Source: Amia ocellicauda (lineage: Eukaryota > Chordata > Actinopteri > Amiiformes > Amiidae). From it: DNA of 64,000 nt. The notes beneath the pieces were generated by a model. That model did not search any database. It worked only from the letters and a program-made list of their open reading frames with translations, and had not been told where the DNA came from. A program made the translations under genes and the position numbers. The stretch lies in assembly GCF_036373705.1 (NCBI RefSeq), contig NC_089858.1:32466749-32530748 (forward strand), read 5' to 3'. Of this stretch, positions 9,768-21,786 are shown piece by piece. Every line of letters begins with the position of its first letter. Position 1 is the stretch's first letter.

Positions 9768-11340
9768 ATGCAAAATGCAAAAACAAGGAAAGATGCATAT
9801 CCATTACCTTGTATTGAGGAATCTTCGGATGCATTGAGAGAGGCCATTGGCTTTCTACTTTGGATTTGGCCAGTGGCTACAACCAAGTGGCTGTTGCTGA
9901 CAAAGACTGGTCAAAGACCATTTTTTGTACACCTTTTTGGACTATTTGAATTAAATTGCATACCCTTTGGGTTGTGTAATGCACCTAGGACATTTCAAAG
10001 GTTAATGGAGAGAATTTATGTAGAACAGAGTTTCCAGTCTCTGTTACTCTACGTGGATGATGTGGTTTTGTTTTCGTCTAATATAGATCAGCAATTACAG
10101 AGACTGGATTTGGTTTTAACATGCTTGAAGACCTATGGTCTGAAAGTTAAACTGAGCAACTGTCGCTTCTTTCAACAGGTGGTCAAATATTTGCGGCACG
10201 TGATTTCCAGCCAAGGGGTAGCTACAGACTCAGAAAAGATCAAAGCAGTAGCTGCCTGGAAGAGACCAACTCAGTCAAAGAAACTGCTGTCTTTCCTTTT
10301 TGCAAGTTATTATCGTCGATTTGTAGACCTAGCAGCTCAAGGAGTAACTGCTAACAAAGACTGGTAAAAAGTGAAAGTCTCCCTAACAAATTCCTTTTCT
10401 CCAACAGTGGACTGTGGACTGTGAGACTGCTTTTGAACAGTTAAAGACCAAGCAGATTTCTGCCCCTGTATTAGCTGATTGTATTAAGCCTTTCTTCCTA
10501 GAGGTGGATGCTAGTCACTATGGCTTAGGGGCTGTCCTCTCTCAGGACCATGGCAGTCAAAGAAAACCCATTGCGACAGAGAATAATATGCAGAACTATA
10601 TTGCAATGAAAGTTCTTGGGTCTTAAATGGGCAGTGACAGAAAAGTTCTGTGATTATTTGATAGTCACTGACAATAATCTATTGAGTCACCATAGCACAG
10701 CGTTGGCAGCACACTTGGCTTAATTTGACTTTGATATAGTATACCGACCTGGAATAAATAATGGAAATGCTGATGCTTTGTCTACATAGTATTTAAATAT
10801 GGAACACATAGCAGGACAATTTGATGCTGAGCATAATGTTCAGGCAGCCCTGGAGAACAGTGTTGATGGCATTCGTTTACCTCCAGCCCTGACCGGAGCT
10901 GCCTGTAGCATATTATAACAGGAGATACCACTAGTAGAGGCGACTGCAGAAAGTGTCTCCTTGTTTCCTGAATATTCTATGGAACAGTTGCAGGGAGCTG
11001 ACACTACCCTTGGACAGTTCCTTTCCTACTGGAAGAGGGGAAAGGTGCCAGAGAAGACATCTGAATCTAAGGGAACAATCTATTGAATCTAAGCTGCTGA
11101 CACAGTGGGACAAAGTTGCAGTGCTTTGAGGCTGAACTAATCTGGGCTCTGTAAACCCTATGGCATCCAAAAGAGCAGGACTGCCTCATACCACCCTCAA
11201 GGGAATGGGCAGTGTGAAAGATTTAATCGCACATTACAAGGTCTGTTACGCACACTGACACCAGAAAGAAAGGGACAATGGACCAAGTGTCTGCCAGAGG
11301 TACTGTTCACATACAACACCACGGAAAGTGCGACTACAGG
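9768..11340 (+). mobile_element. Ty3/gypsy LTR retrotransposon pol remnant
   Basis: In order on the + strand: a reverse transcriptase block with IPFGLCNAPRTFQRLMERIY and the active site LLLYVDDVVLFSSN (frame to 10367); an RNase H-type start, FFLEVDASHYGLGAVLSQD (10414-10626); and an integrase block near 11190 reading like [20 protein letters not shown]. Several stops and frameshifts break it, and the region between RNase H and the integrase core is shortened. No LTRs were recognised. It is a dead copy, interesting only as context for the left GLG1 intron. Confidence 0.85.
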
Positions 11341-12378
11341 TTATGTTTTTATTGTTTGGGTGAGCACCTACCCTCCCCATAGATCTCTTATTAGGAGGGT
11401 GAGAAATGCAGTGTTCAGAAGACCCCCCTAATGACTGGATGGGGAAACATCAAAATACAATGCACATAGCATAAGGGGTGGCAAGAAAGCAAGAAAATAA
11501 ACAACTTTACAGTCCCCAAATTGCTTGTTTTTATATGATTAATAAAAAAGAACAAAGGAGTGTACTACTCTGGTGTCTTCCTTAGTTAGGACTGTTACTG
11601 AACCTATGCAACACAGGGATAACAAAATACTGTGTTCTGTGTAGAGCACCACAGAGCCCAGTTTTCTCGTCACACCATGCACTTGAAAATGTCCTGTTGT
11701 ATGTTTTCCCCTTCCCCTTGTTTGATGGGTAATGTTAATGTCTGGTCTGTTGGGGCCAAGCTGCTGAATTACCAACTTGTCTTTTATTTGTAGTCCTTCA
11801 AATGAAGAAGCTCCACATATAAGAAGAAGTTACACATATAACAGTGCAGCTGCATTGATCGCCATCTTTACAGTCACCTAACCGTGCGGACTGACACAAG
11901 AGACTAATGAAGGGCTCAAAGTTGTGCAGTATGAGGGGGACTAATTGTCGTATGTATGCATGTATGCATTGCCATTCAGTCAAAGAATATACTGTTTGGA
12001 ACTTGTTCTGGTGCAGCACACATACAACCATATATTAAAACAGAGACAGCCCCACATTTCCCATCATTGATTGTCTGCTGGACTGGTGCTTTGAGCTAAA
12101 ATGTCGCTGTTCACTGGACTGGTGCTGTGCTTTAACCTCATCCGTTTTTGTGCGTGGCGACACCTACAAATATAGCAGGAGTCACACATAAATCCGGTCT
12201 CTTCCCATATTGCCCTATGCATACAATTAAATGGTGGATCGGCACAGAATGGAATGCACTGTGCGCAAACCCTACGCAAATCACGCCCTATGTAACTATC
12301 TATCTATTTATACATTTATGTATGTATTAATTCAATTATGTATTCTTTTCTTTATTATGCTCGATAGGTAATCTATTA

Positions 12379-12793
12379 AATACCAGGCAGTTGATGCAGA
12401 CCACCCAGTCCCCCTCTCTCTGTCTCTATCCCCGCAGGCACACCCTAGCTCTCTGCCCCGGTCCTCTCGTCGCCGCTGACGCCACCTCACCTCTTTCTTG
12501 TCCTGCAGACACTCCAGCACGGCCAGGTTGTTGCTCCAGGTGTGCTTGGGGCAGAGCCGGGTCAGGTCCTCCCGACAGGCCTCCTCTTCGGCCAGCTTCC
12601 AGCCGGTCGCCCGGCGGGGCTGGGAGGCCGCAGCTGCGGGAGCCATATTTCCACCGATCGGCCCCCCGCCCTGGATTGGATTTTGCAAAGAATTGCCAGC
12701 GCCGAGCAGGTTGCCATTGTCCCGGCAGACAGAAGAAGAGATCAAGACGGACATCAACAGCAGGAGCAGCTGAACGCGTCTACACGCCGCCAT
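12379..12793 (-). repeat. Left arm of the GLG1 exon 1 inverted repeat
   Basis: This 415-bp block is the reverse complement of 23166-23595, covering exon 1 from the ATG and the first 112 bp of intron 1. Differences seen by eye are one substitution (acgcg against acgtg near the start) and a 15-bp deletion in this copy. Outside the block the two loci do not align convincingly. Confidence 0.92.
12491..12793 (-). CDS. glg1: GLG1 exon 1, left (duplicated) copy
   Basis: The exon is 303 nt, 101 codons, ending in phase 0 before gtgagg. It has MAACRRV, a hydrophobic core LLLLLMSVLISSSVC (signal peptide), a low-complexity Gly/Asn/Ala-rich linker, then GWKLAEEEACREDLTRLC and a WSNNLAVLECLQDKKE end that starts the first Cys-rich module. 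Compared with the right copy it lacks GKPPN after the signal peptide. The frame is open upstream to a Met at 12919, so a longer N-terminus is possible, but the annotated ATG matches the other copy and the family. Confidence 0.9.
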
Positions 12794-13206
12794 TTGTGGG
12801 AAAGTGTTTCGGGAAGGAAGCTGCAGCAGGAGGGCGGTTTGCAAGAGACGGGCTGGGAGTGCAAAGGCCCTGGACTGTGACCCAGAGATGTCCACCCAGA
12901 CCCGGACACACTCCCCCATCCGCCTGCATCACAGCCATGCTTCAGACAAACATTAACCCGTTAATTTAATATACAAATGGACATCTCCGGCCAAATAAAG
13001 TAATTATTTTTCATGAGAAGGACAATACACAATATCTAGTAAGGCGGCATACTCCAAGAAATATAAAAATCGTACTTTTCTGGTAAGAATAGTTATAAAT
13101 TGCTGAGATGTACTCACTTTCAGGACTCTTCAGTAATCCTTGCCTTAATCGTATCAGCGTATTTGTATTTTATCTAAAAACAAATCTCACAGGAAACAAT
13201 TATTAA

Positions 13207-13207
13207 C

Positions 13208-13238
<31 letters not shown>

Positions 13239-13239
13239 G
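13207..13239. repeat. (AAT)n microsatellite
   Basis: About ten AAT units lie between the two GLG1 loci. Confidence 0.95.
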
Positions 13240-13829
13240 CTAGAACATATTTATTCAATTTTGTATTCAGTTTCTACGGTATGCCCTGACTTGCTGTCGC
13301 TTCTCCTTCTGCTGAACTGGCCGGGACTGGCATCCCATCATGGCCATTGCTGGCATATCGGCACTACTACCAAATAAATCGGTTAGCTTCCTGCATGTTG
13401 CTGCAAGGGACTTTACTTTTCTATTTTAATTTTTCCTCCCCACCGTTAGGGTTTTTGTATTTTTTGCATGATTTCTTACTAGATGTAAGCAATGTCTCGA
13501 GGTTATGTCATTGGCAGTCAGTTTTGCCAGATCCTTTAAAAAAAACATCTGTAAAAGATAGGAAAAACCTCTAGATTTGAATCTGAATCCTCCAAATTTA
13601 TATTTTTTTAAACCTAAATATTGAGCAATGTATAAAGTAAATACATATTTTTTAAATTGCCTTAAGTTTGGGGTTCAAACTGAAAACAGCTCTTACTCTT
13701 GTTGTTTGGCAAATAAAACAAAAAATTAGTCATGAATGGAGAATCTCTGGTATGATTTTTCTGATGAGTAGGCAGTGATGAAATATGTGTGTTGTTTGCC
13801 CATCATTTACCACAGAATGCTAATAAAAT

Positions 13830-15260
13830 ATTGGACTGAGATCAGGAACCATTGGAGGGAGCGCCAGCCGGGAGGGAGTTGCAGTAGTCCAGGCGGGAGA
13901 GGACCAGTGACTGGAGTCGAGTAGTCAATGAGGAAGAGTCGGATTTGGCGTATGTTGCTCAGGAAGAATCTACAGGTGCGCGTCAGCGTGGTGATGTGCT
14001 GGGTGTAGGAGAGCGCAGGATCGAGGGTGACTCCTAGGTTCTTAGCGGAAGAAGAGGGAAAGAGTGTCCTAGATTCTGAGGGGATTGAGATGGAAAGATT
14101 AGCAGAAGATGAAGAGGAGGAGGGAAAGAGAGCAAATCAGATTTGGAGAGGTTGAGCTTGAGGTGGTGTGAGTGCATCCAGGTGGAGATGGCAGACAAAC
14201 AGGAAGAGATGCAAGAGGGGATGAAGGCGTCAGAAGAGGGAAAAGACAGGAAGATCTGGGCATCATCATCGTAGAAGTGGTAGGAGAAACCATGGGATGC
14301 GATGAGGGGGCCCAGGGAGCAAGTGCAGAGAGAACAGGAGCGGGCCCAGGACGGAGCCTTGGGGTACGCCTGTGAGGAGAGGTTGGGGGTTGGATGAGGA
14401 ACCTCGCCATGTCACTTGGTAGGCCTGGTCGTTGAGGTTGGAGGAGAACCAGGTGAGAGCAGTTCCAGAGATTACAAGGTCAGCGAGGCAGGAGAGGAGG
14501 ATGGAGTGATCGACGGTGTCAAACGCTGCAGAGAGATCAAGGAGGATGAGGACTGAGGAGAGGGAGGAGAACAAAGTGGAAGTAGCACAGTCAACAGACA
14601 GGTGGGAAAAACAGAAAAAAAAGGTAAGAGTGAGAGCAGTGGAGGCAAGGATGGAGGGGGAGATGGAGAGGAGATTATAGCATAAGCTGACAGTGGGAGT
14701 TGGAGGGCTGTGGAGGGAAGGGAGAGAAAGGGAGAAGAAGATTAAGTGGTGGTCTGAGATGTCCAGGGGTGTCATGGAGATCGTCCAAGGGGAGCAGCCT
14801 CTAGAGAAGATGAGGTCTAGCTGGCGGCCTGCCCTGTGAATGGGGGGAGATGAGGAGAGGGAAAAGTTAAAAGAGTGGGAGGGGTTGGAGAGGTGGATGT
14901 TGAAGTCTCCCAGGAGGATGGCAGGTGAGGACAGTGAGGGGAGGGGAGGAGAGAAGGAAGTCCAGTTCATCCAGGAACGAGGTGAGTGGACCAGGAGGGC
15001 GGCAGTGAAATAGAAAGAAGAGGTGAGAGGGAGAGGTGAGTTGAACTGTGTGGAATTCAAAGCCGTTAGCTGAGATCGAGGAGAAAAAGCGGGGGACAGA
15101 GAAGAGGAGAGAAGGGGAGAGCAGCAGCCCTGTGGGACGGGACAAACAGAGAGGATAGGGCAGCAGGGGGGGTTGAGTTCTCAGGGGAGATCCATGTCTC
15201 GGTGAGAGCGAGGAAATCCAGAGATTTATAAGACAGTATTTGAGTGGAAATGTGCAATAA
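13830..15260 (-). mobile_element. L2-like LINE, internally deleted
   Basis: Read on the minus strand, endonuclease motifs come first: [15 protein letters not shown] near 15220, LLGDFNIHL near 14920 and ISDHHLI near 14750. They are followed by reverse transcriptase motifs [17 protein letters not shown] near 14530 and [13 protein letters not shown] near 14340, and an AKNLGVTLDPALSYTQH segment near 14030. The space between endonuclease and reverse transcriptase is too short for an intact element, and frames are broken. The order and motifs fit the L2 group. Confidence 0.85.
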
Positions 15261-15977
15261 AGTAAGAAAAGAAACAATTCAATTTTTTTTCCAGCAATGG
15301 AAAACAGACTCTGATCCAGATGTGGCACCCACTCTGCCCAGAAAACTCTCCTCTGCTCTCTCAGCTGTGGCTTATCAGTTATAGGGCTTTCAGAGGGTCC
15401 CTTCGATTGGTGCAAATATTACCAGTCATTTTTGCAATTATTTTAAAATTACAGTTTAGGCCTAAAATCCATTACTGTTTCCGAGATGAGTGAATTTGAA
15501 TTGAAATGTCATATAGCCTTTGCAATTGTATGTGAACCAAATGTAAAAACACCACTAGACCTACTCACTTGTTAATTCTGCTGTGAGATTCCATTGAAAC
15601 GTATCTGAAGTGAAGTGCCTGCTACACAAACTGAATTTGTGATCAAGTAGGATCAAGAAATGTGTTTATCAGCCCGGCGTCAGTACCCATGTTGACAGCC
15701 CACCGAGGAAGCAAAGGACATTATGCTGAATAAAGCCAATACTGCTGTGTCTGCAAAAGCCAGGGAAGAAGCTTGCCAAACAACAGCAAATAAGTTAAAT
15801 GCTTAAGTTGATTGTTTTTTAATTGCATCAATGTCAATGACCCCAATATCATATTCATGTATCCCAACTTTGACAGATATTAGAGCTCTGTGCTGGCCAA
15901 CAGTATAGGCCTACTGTATAGAAATATATATTTATCATTTCGCCAACTATATTATTTCTAGGCTGTTGGAACATGTA

Positions 15978-16060
15978 CTGCAGGGGTGTCCAGCCCTGGT
16001 CCTGGAGAGCCCCAATCCAGCAGGTTTTAGCGGTCACCCTTGTATAACCAATTTATAAAC
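15978..16060 (+). repeat. Fragment of a hAT-like or related interspersed repeat
   Basis: caggggtgtccagccctggt, then cctggagagcccc, resembles the end of a widespread fish repeat. No matching second end was found, so this is a fragment at best. Confidence 0.4.
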
Positions 16061-16840
16061 ACCTGAAGTATTTCATTGTGATCAATGAAGCAGGTGGTGG
16101 TAAAATTTGATCAAATCTGCAATGTGCAACGTTGTTTGCAAATATTAATGTATTTAATGTATTTTAAAGTATTATTCTTTGTAAGTACTGTATAGATAAT
16201 ACACTTTTTGGTTAACTGCATTTATAACATTGATTTAACCCTCCTCTTATTCCCATCATTTAGTTGAATGATAAGTGTTGTTGTGGGGATAGGGTGTCAT
16301 TTTAGAGTGTTGTTAAAACATTGTCAGGGGGACATTTTCTTTTCATTGCACGAAATGCATCAGGGATCAGCCTGTGAATAGAAAGATGCATAATCAGTTC
16401 TAGTTTAACACTATATGCTTGAAACCTTGATTTTCAACTGTAGATATGACAACTAAATATCCAGGTTCACACTCACAGACAGTTTCTTATCCAACAATTC
16501 CTCTTCCTTCTGCACTTTCCTTTTCTTTAAGGAACTGTAATTCAAATAGGCCTAGCCAGTCATTACATTTCAATAGGCTGTAAGCAAGATCAAACCCAGT
16601 AGAGGAATGCACTGGCGAAGCAGCACAGCCAATGCATGACTGCGGCAGGTGGGATTACTGATGTTCAGTCATAATAAATCAACTAAATAAATTATCCCTT
16701 GCTGACCGAACCTGTAATGCTCAAATACATAATCTGTATGATTTAAAGAATCTTTAATCTCTAATAATTATTTCAAGCCAAAAAGCTTGCCTTATTAAAA
16801 TTGATCCCACATCTAGTGGATCTGCAAAGCTGTCATTGTT

Positions 16841-16857
16841 GGGGGGGGGGGGGGGGG
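16841..16857. repeat. 17-nt poly-G run
   Basis: An uninterrupted run of 17 G. Such runs are prone to length error and to G-quadruplex formation. Confidence 0.95.
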
Positions 16858-18099
16858 TGCCAGCTATCATTTCATTGGGCAGGATTAAATCCATTCTGTT
16901 TCTTACCCAGCAAACTTCACGTTCATCTGCCAGGGAGCGGGTTTAAGATACTGGACATGATGTTCCGATAACACAGCTGGATGATCTTCGAGCTTGCATC
17001 GGAGAACGGAAGAGCCTGAGTTTATGGCAATTTATCCGTAAACTTAGCTGGCTAACCTTGTTATCCATGTACAAAGAACAGACCCCAGATAAATCCTGCT
17101 CTAGGTCAGGTGCTGTATTATCCGATGACATCCGATGCTATGTGTTTATAATAAGCAGCTTGTGATTTGACAACGCGTACAGTACAAAAACAAACAGTTT
17201 ATCATTAAACCAAATAGGTAAATATAACAGTATAACAGTCCATATAACAGTAATTTTATTAATATCTGCTCTGATTTCAAACTGTTCAGTGCATCATGCT
17301 GGGGACCAGTATTCTCCTGTTGCTAAAAGTATTGTAACGCCCTCTGCTGGTTAGCTTTGGCACTGGTGGCTGCAACCAAATTAGGCCAGAGCAAGACATT
17401 CTGGGAAGAGGCAGCCTGACGCGTTCCGGCTGGACAAGGTGGGCCAAGGAGTTTTAATAGTGTTTATAGTTGTATGGGACTTTGGAGTGTGTCTCCTCAA
17501 CAGGTGAGGTGCTCAGAGATTCCAGTGAACCTAAGAGAGGTAAACATAATCTCATTCTCTCTTTTTAAAAATAAATGACTTGTTCTGTTTGCTTCCAGGC
17601 ATCGCTTTTGAACAGCTGAACTTTGATCTGGGATCTCCTTTTGTCATGTCAGCATAGCTGCATGTTCAGGCTGAGCTGCAGAGACATCCCACAGAGGATA
17701 CTGCAACTCTGTAGCATCTGAGCTATGTTTTGAACACTAGATGGCACCATGCAGCAGAGAGTCAGGCATCCCTCAGAAGAAGAGCAGATATCCTGAGAGA
17801 TATCAGATCGTGTCTGGGGACTACAGATAAAAATGAGCCATTTGGCTTCCTCTGGCACATTTACAGCAATGTTCATAAATGTGCACTATCCCTGTCAAAT
17901 AAACAAATCGACACAAATACAAGTTAGAACTCCTGTTTTTTTATTTGTGATTCCCCCCTCTGCCCCCTTCCCTTTAGCTCTTACCTGTGTGCATCTTGTC
18001 TGCACTTGTTAGCTATTAGAACCAGGATGTATGACTTGTATTTTATATTAACTGTATCCTCAATACAGGCAAACATAAGGCCTATATTTTCTCCTATAG

Positions 18100-18700
18100 C
18101 AGCCTTTCATCCTAGCATTGTCTCTCCTCTGTGCCTAATGGTTTATTTATTTATTGACTTACACACATTCTTTCAATCTATAAAGTGCTCTGTGACTACC
18201 GTGAAGGGCGCTATACCAAATAAAAATCAATGGATTGATTGATTAAATTTAAACACATTTATAAGCAATACAGAGTTTTAAAACAAACTCCCCCCCCCCC
18301 CCTCCAACACTTTTTATTTAAATATTTGAGCTTGAAAGTAAAGAGTTTGGATTGGAGAGTTGAGGGAGACAGACAGGGCAGTGTTGAACTGGCAGCTCAT
18401 TCATCAGGTGAGTTGGCAGAATGGTCAGGGGAAAGGCAGAGCAGGTGGCATCAGAGAGTTGGAGGGGGTCAACAGCTTTCAGGTTGTGGAAGGAGATGAG
18501 GCGCTGAAGATTAAGGATCTTATGGTCAGAAATTGTGAAAGGGAGGGATAAATATGAGCAAGGTTTAGGCCAGCAGAACAGACAAGATCAAGTATGTATC
18601 CCAGGTTGTGGGTGGGAAAATGAATGTGTTGGGTAATATTGAAACAGTCCAGAACTCTTTGCAGACCAACCCGTGTTAAAAGACATGTTCAGTTCACATG
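18100..18700. mobile_element. L2-like LINE fragments
   Basis: At 18175-18245 a tail of the form tataaagtgctctgtgacta, then agggcgctataccaaataaa and attgattgatt, matches the 3' end typical of fish L2 elements on the + strand. From about 18360 to 18640 the minus strand has a broken endonuclease-like frame with LTISDHKILNLQRL-type sequence. These are two separate decayed fragments. Confidence 0.6.
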
Positions 18701-19642
18701 TTTCCGTTTTGGTTGTGAGTGAGACTTAATTATCAGATATGAAGCATCCTGGTGCCAGAAGTTACATACAGCACACAGCCCAAGCAGGATTGCAGTTAAA
18801 ACCACAAAACAAAACCACAAAACAAAAATGTTGGATTGCAAACTAGATAGCTTTAATACAATTCACTGTATGTGATTACTCTTCGTCTTGGCTCGTTTAT
18901 AACAAGCGACCAGGATAACGCTGTAACCAAAATACACACTGTGCAGGCGTATTTTCGAAGTTATGAAAAAACAAACCACGCATGTGCAAAGAAGACTACA
19001 ACTTACTCATGAATTACTTGATCGACTATTGTCGTTCTGTAATACATTGTTGAAATCTCAACATATATTTTCAACCTATAAAATAAATATATGGATTACA
19101 GACTACAATATATTTAAAATACATTCTATGTATATTTTAAATATACAAAAAGGGGGCAATTATTGCATATGGAATATAGAAAGATCCCACAATTCTACCA
19201 TATGTCTCCTACAGAATCCACACTGAACTGTTAATCTTTCTGTCGGTCTGTGTTTCTGGCCAAGACACCTACTGAAAATCAATATCCTATCCCTATGGCT
19301 CCACAGTTAGAGCTCGAGGTGTATGCAGCACCTGCTCCCTGCTTTTGTGTTTACAATCGATTACAATTTTCAAGTAGCAAACTCCTGAAGGAAGTAACAC
19401 AATGGCCACACATCTGTTTATTGAAGACATTAAAGGGACCCGTCCCAGAAAGTAAACATCCTACTCAACACAGCAGAGGGGCTGGAGGGGTAACAGTAAT
19501 GTCAACCAAACAGGTCCTGAAGCCATACTGCAGAATACAAGACCTTTCTGTATTTCAAGTTATAGAAAACTTTTTTCCTTTAACACGATCAACTGAGGTA
19601 TCCCATTTAAGAGGAAAACATACTACAATAATCTTAAATATA

Positions 19643-20863
19643 CACTCACCTAAAGGATTATTAGGAGCACCTGTTCAATTTCTCATTAATGCAATTATCT
19701 AACCAACCAATCACATGGCAGTTGCTTCAATGCATTTAGGGGTGTGGTCCTGGTCAAGACAATCTCCTGAACTCCAAACTGAATGTCTGAATGGGAAAGA
19801 AAGGTGATTTAAGCAATTTTGAGCGTGGCATGGTTGTTGGTGCCAGACGGGCCGGTCTGAGTATTTCACAATCTGCTCAGTTACTGGGATTTTCACGCAC
19901 AACCATTTCTAGGGTTTACAAAGAATGGTGTGAAAAGGGAAAAACATCCAGTATGCGGCAGTCCTGTGGGCGAAAATGCCTTGTTGATGCTAGAGGTCAG
20001 AGGAGAATGGGCCGACTGATTCAAGCTGATAGAAGAGCAACTTTGACTGAAATAACCACTCGTTACAACCGAGGTATGCAGCAAAGCATTTGTGAAGCCA
20101 CAACACGTACAACCTTGAGGCGGATGGGCTACAACAGCAGAAGACCCCACCGGGTACCACTCATCTCCACTACAAATAGGAAAAAGAGGCTACAATTTGC
20201 ACAAGCTCACCAAAATTGGACAGTTGAAGACTGGAAAAATGTTGCCTGGTCTGATGAGTCTCGATTTCTGTTGAGACATTCAGATGGTAGAGTCAGAATT
20301 TGGCGTAAACAGAATGAGAACATGGATCCATCATGCCTTGTTACCACTGTGCAGGCTGGTGGTGGTGGTGTAATGGTGTGGGGGATGTTTTCTTGGCACA
20401 CTTTAGGCCCCTTAGTGCCAATTGGGCATCGTTTAAATGCCACGGCCTACCTGAGCATTGTTTCTGATCATGTCCATCCCTTTATGACCACCATGTACCC
20501 ATCCTCTGATGGCTACTTCCAGCAGGATAAAGCACCATGTCACAAAGGTCGAATAATTTCAAATTGGTTTCTTGAACATGACAATGAGTTCACTGTACTA
20601 AACTGGCCCCCACAGTCACCAGATCTCAACCCAATAGAGCATCTTTGGGATGTGGTGGAACGGGAGCTTCGTGCCCTGGATGTGCATCCCACAAATCTCC
20701 ATCAACTGCAAGATGCTATCCTATCAATATGGGCCAACATTTCTAAAGAATGCTTTCAGCACCTTGTTGAATCAATGCCACGTAGAATTAAGGCAGTTCT
20801 GAAGGCGAAAGGGGGTCAAACACAGTATTAGTATGGTGTTCCTAATAATCCTTTAGGTGAGTG
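19643..20863 (+). mobile_element. Tc1-like DD36E element (Incomer-type), full-length copy B
   Basis: The 1221-bp element has 29-bp terminal inverted repeats (19643-19671 and 20835-20863, one mismatch) and is flanked by the target dinucleotide TA on both sides. It carries a single uninterrupted transposase. Family assignment rests on the spacing between the second Asp and the Glu, counted as 36 residues, which defines the Incomer group of Tc1/mariner elements. It sits between the two GLG1 first exons. Confidence 0.92.
19791..20831 (+). CDS. Tc1/mariner transposase, DD36E type
   Basis: The enzyme cuts and inserts its own element at TA sites in the nucleus. The 346-residue frame is open from MGKKGDLSNF to AKGGQTQY. 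Seen in it: a first helix-turn-helix at about residues 23-45 (LSISQSAQLLGFSRTTISRV), a second DNA-binding part at about 80-118, then the DDE domain with D155 in WSDESRF, D246 in FQQDKAPC and E283 in PIEHLWD. There are 36 residues between D246 and E283. Residue 247 is Lys here, whereas the copy at 47310-47936 has Asn at that place, as most Tc1-like enzymes do. This change next to a catalytic residue may weaken activity. The frame is otherwise intact, so the copy is recent. Confidence 0.92.
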   Translation: MGKKGDLSNFERGMVVGARRAGLSISQSAQLLGFSRTTISRVYKEWCEKGKTSSMRQSCGRKCLVDARGQRRMGRLIQADRRATLTEITTRYNRGMQQSICEATTRTTLRRMGYNSRRPHRVPLISTTNRKKRLQFAQAHQNWTVEDWKNVAWSDESRFLLRHSDGRVRIWRKQNENMDPSCLVTTVQAGGGGVMVWGMFSWHTLGPLVPIGHRLNATAYLSIVSDHVHPFMTTMYPSSDGYFQQDKAPCHKGRIISNWFLEHDNEFTVLNWPPQSPDLNPIEHLWDVVERELRALDVHPTNLHQLQDAILSIWANISKECFQHLVESMPRRIKAVLKAKGGQTQY

Positions 20864-20885
20864 TATATATATATATATATATATT
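20864..20885. repeat. (TA)n run at the 3' border of Tc1 copy B
   Basis: A 22-nt TA run begins at the target-site TA, as in the two related copies. Confidence 0.9.
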
Positions 20886-21786
20886 GTTACCTGATCAAAC
20901 TTACTCTGAGTTAAAAAACAATTGTGAAGAAGCATTTCATGTAATTTCATCCACAATTTGTATCACAAAATTGTTAGAAATAAATGAATGCAGTGAGCTT
21001 TTAACACAATTTTAAGCCTATTTATTTCTATCTAAACAATCAGTGGTAACAAACAGGATCAGCATGATGGTCGGTGCAATGAAACAGAGATTTAAAATCC
21101 CTCTATAGTGCAGAATATGAATTCAATAATTAAATGAACCCTATTAACCAAAAATATCCAAAATATTAACATCAAGCCAAACAGCAAAATAAATCTATAC
21201 ATTTTATTAAGGATTTTATGAAGATAGTTTTTAGATTCACAAATACATTCTTCATTTCAGTTCTTTAGGCTTTTCACATTCATGTTCTCAGTTTTTAACA
21301 ACAGCATGTACTCAATATAATCAATTTTGAGCCTTAAAAACAAACAGAAGATTGCAGTTTATTAATGGTTTCAACAACAATTGTTAACATGAATATTAAA
21401 CTTTTAAAAATAAACTGCGTTGGAAGCGTAGAAACCCATAGTGCCCACCTATGATTTCCCTGTACAGCAGCCAGTACTATTTATAGACCAGGAATAGATG
21501 GGCCACCACCACTTTTTTATATCTAATGGTGAATCAGTACCAGGAAACATTGAGGTCATTAAGATCTACACCTCCCATATGCTGGTTATAACAGTATATG
21601 CAGTTTGAATGCAGGATTTTGTCATGAGCATGCTTTTCCCTTTTCTATAATTTGACAGTTATTTCAGAATATCTGTCTTCTAAGTGGGTGGCCACTGTGA
21701 CAAGATTGTTGTCATTCCCCCTGACAAGCAGTTTTTCTCTTTGTCAGTACTTTCTGAAAATCCTCTGGATTTCTTCTCAGATTCCT

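Larger units (their letters stand above)
7836..12490 (-). other. Rearranged intron of the left GLG1 locus
   Basis: This interval separates the duplicated exon 1 from the exon at 7773-7835. It should contain about fifteen GLG1 exons if the locus were a complete copy, but none is recognisable. It holds a Tc1-like element (8533-9448) and a gypsy pol remnant (about 9768-11340). The stretches 7836-8530 and 11350-12378 have no identified content beyond simple runs. Confidence 0.7.
5..12793 (-). pseudogene. GLG1-derived locus: exon 1 joined to C-terminal-half exons
   Basis: GLG1 is a Golgi type I membrane glycoprotein with repeated Cys-rich modules. It binds FGFs and E-selectin and takes part in TGF-beta processing. 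Read on the minus strand, eleven exons with GT-AG borders are visible: exon 1 (signal peptide and start of the first module), then ten exons matching the last part of the protein. Exons 1 to 8 of this locus join in frame to 347 codons plus one base. After 3615 two family exons (about 80 residues) are missing. Splicing directly to 1773 shifts the frame and meets a stop after 18 further codons, in an exon with at least two junctions downstream, so decay of the mRNA is expected. All exons for roughly the middle half of GLG1 are absent between 7835 and 12491. The membrane-anchor exon would lie left of position 1. Identity as GLG1 is secure; pseudogene status is inferred, and a split or misassembled gene is the alternative. 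Confidence 0.72.

Noticed and set aside
12379..12793. Left exon 1 as a retroposed (processed) copy
   Set aside because: The block includes 112 bp of intron 1 and has no poly-A tail, so it was copied from DNA, not mRNA.
12391..12969. Long + strand ORF over the left GLG1 exon 1 (and its mirror at 23044-23649 on the minus strand)
   Set aside because: It is the antisense frame of a GC-rich exon. The sense strand has the signal peptide, conserved module and splice donor.
19711..19902. Minus-strand ORF starting MCVKIPVTEQ, repeated at 8601 and 46824
   Set aside because: It is the antisense of the Tc1 leader and N-terminus and recurs only because the element recurs.
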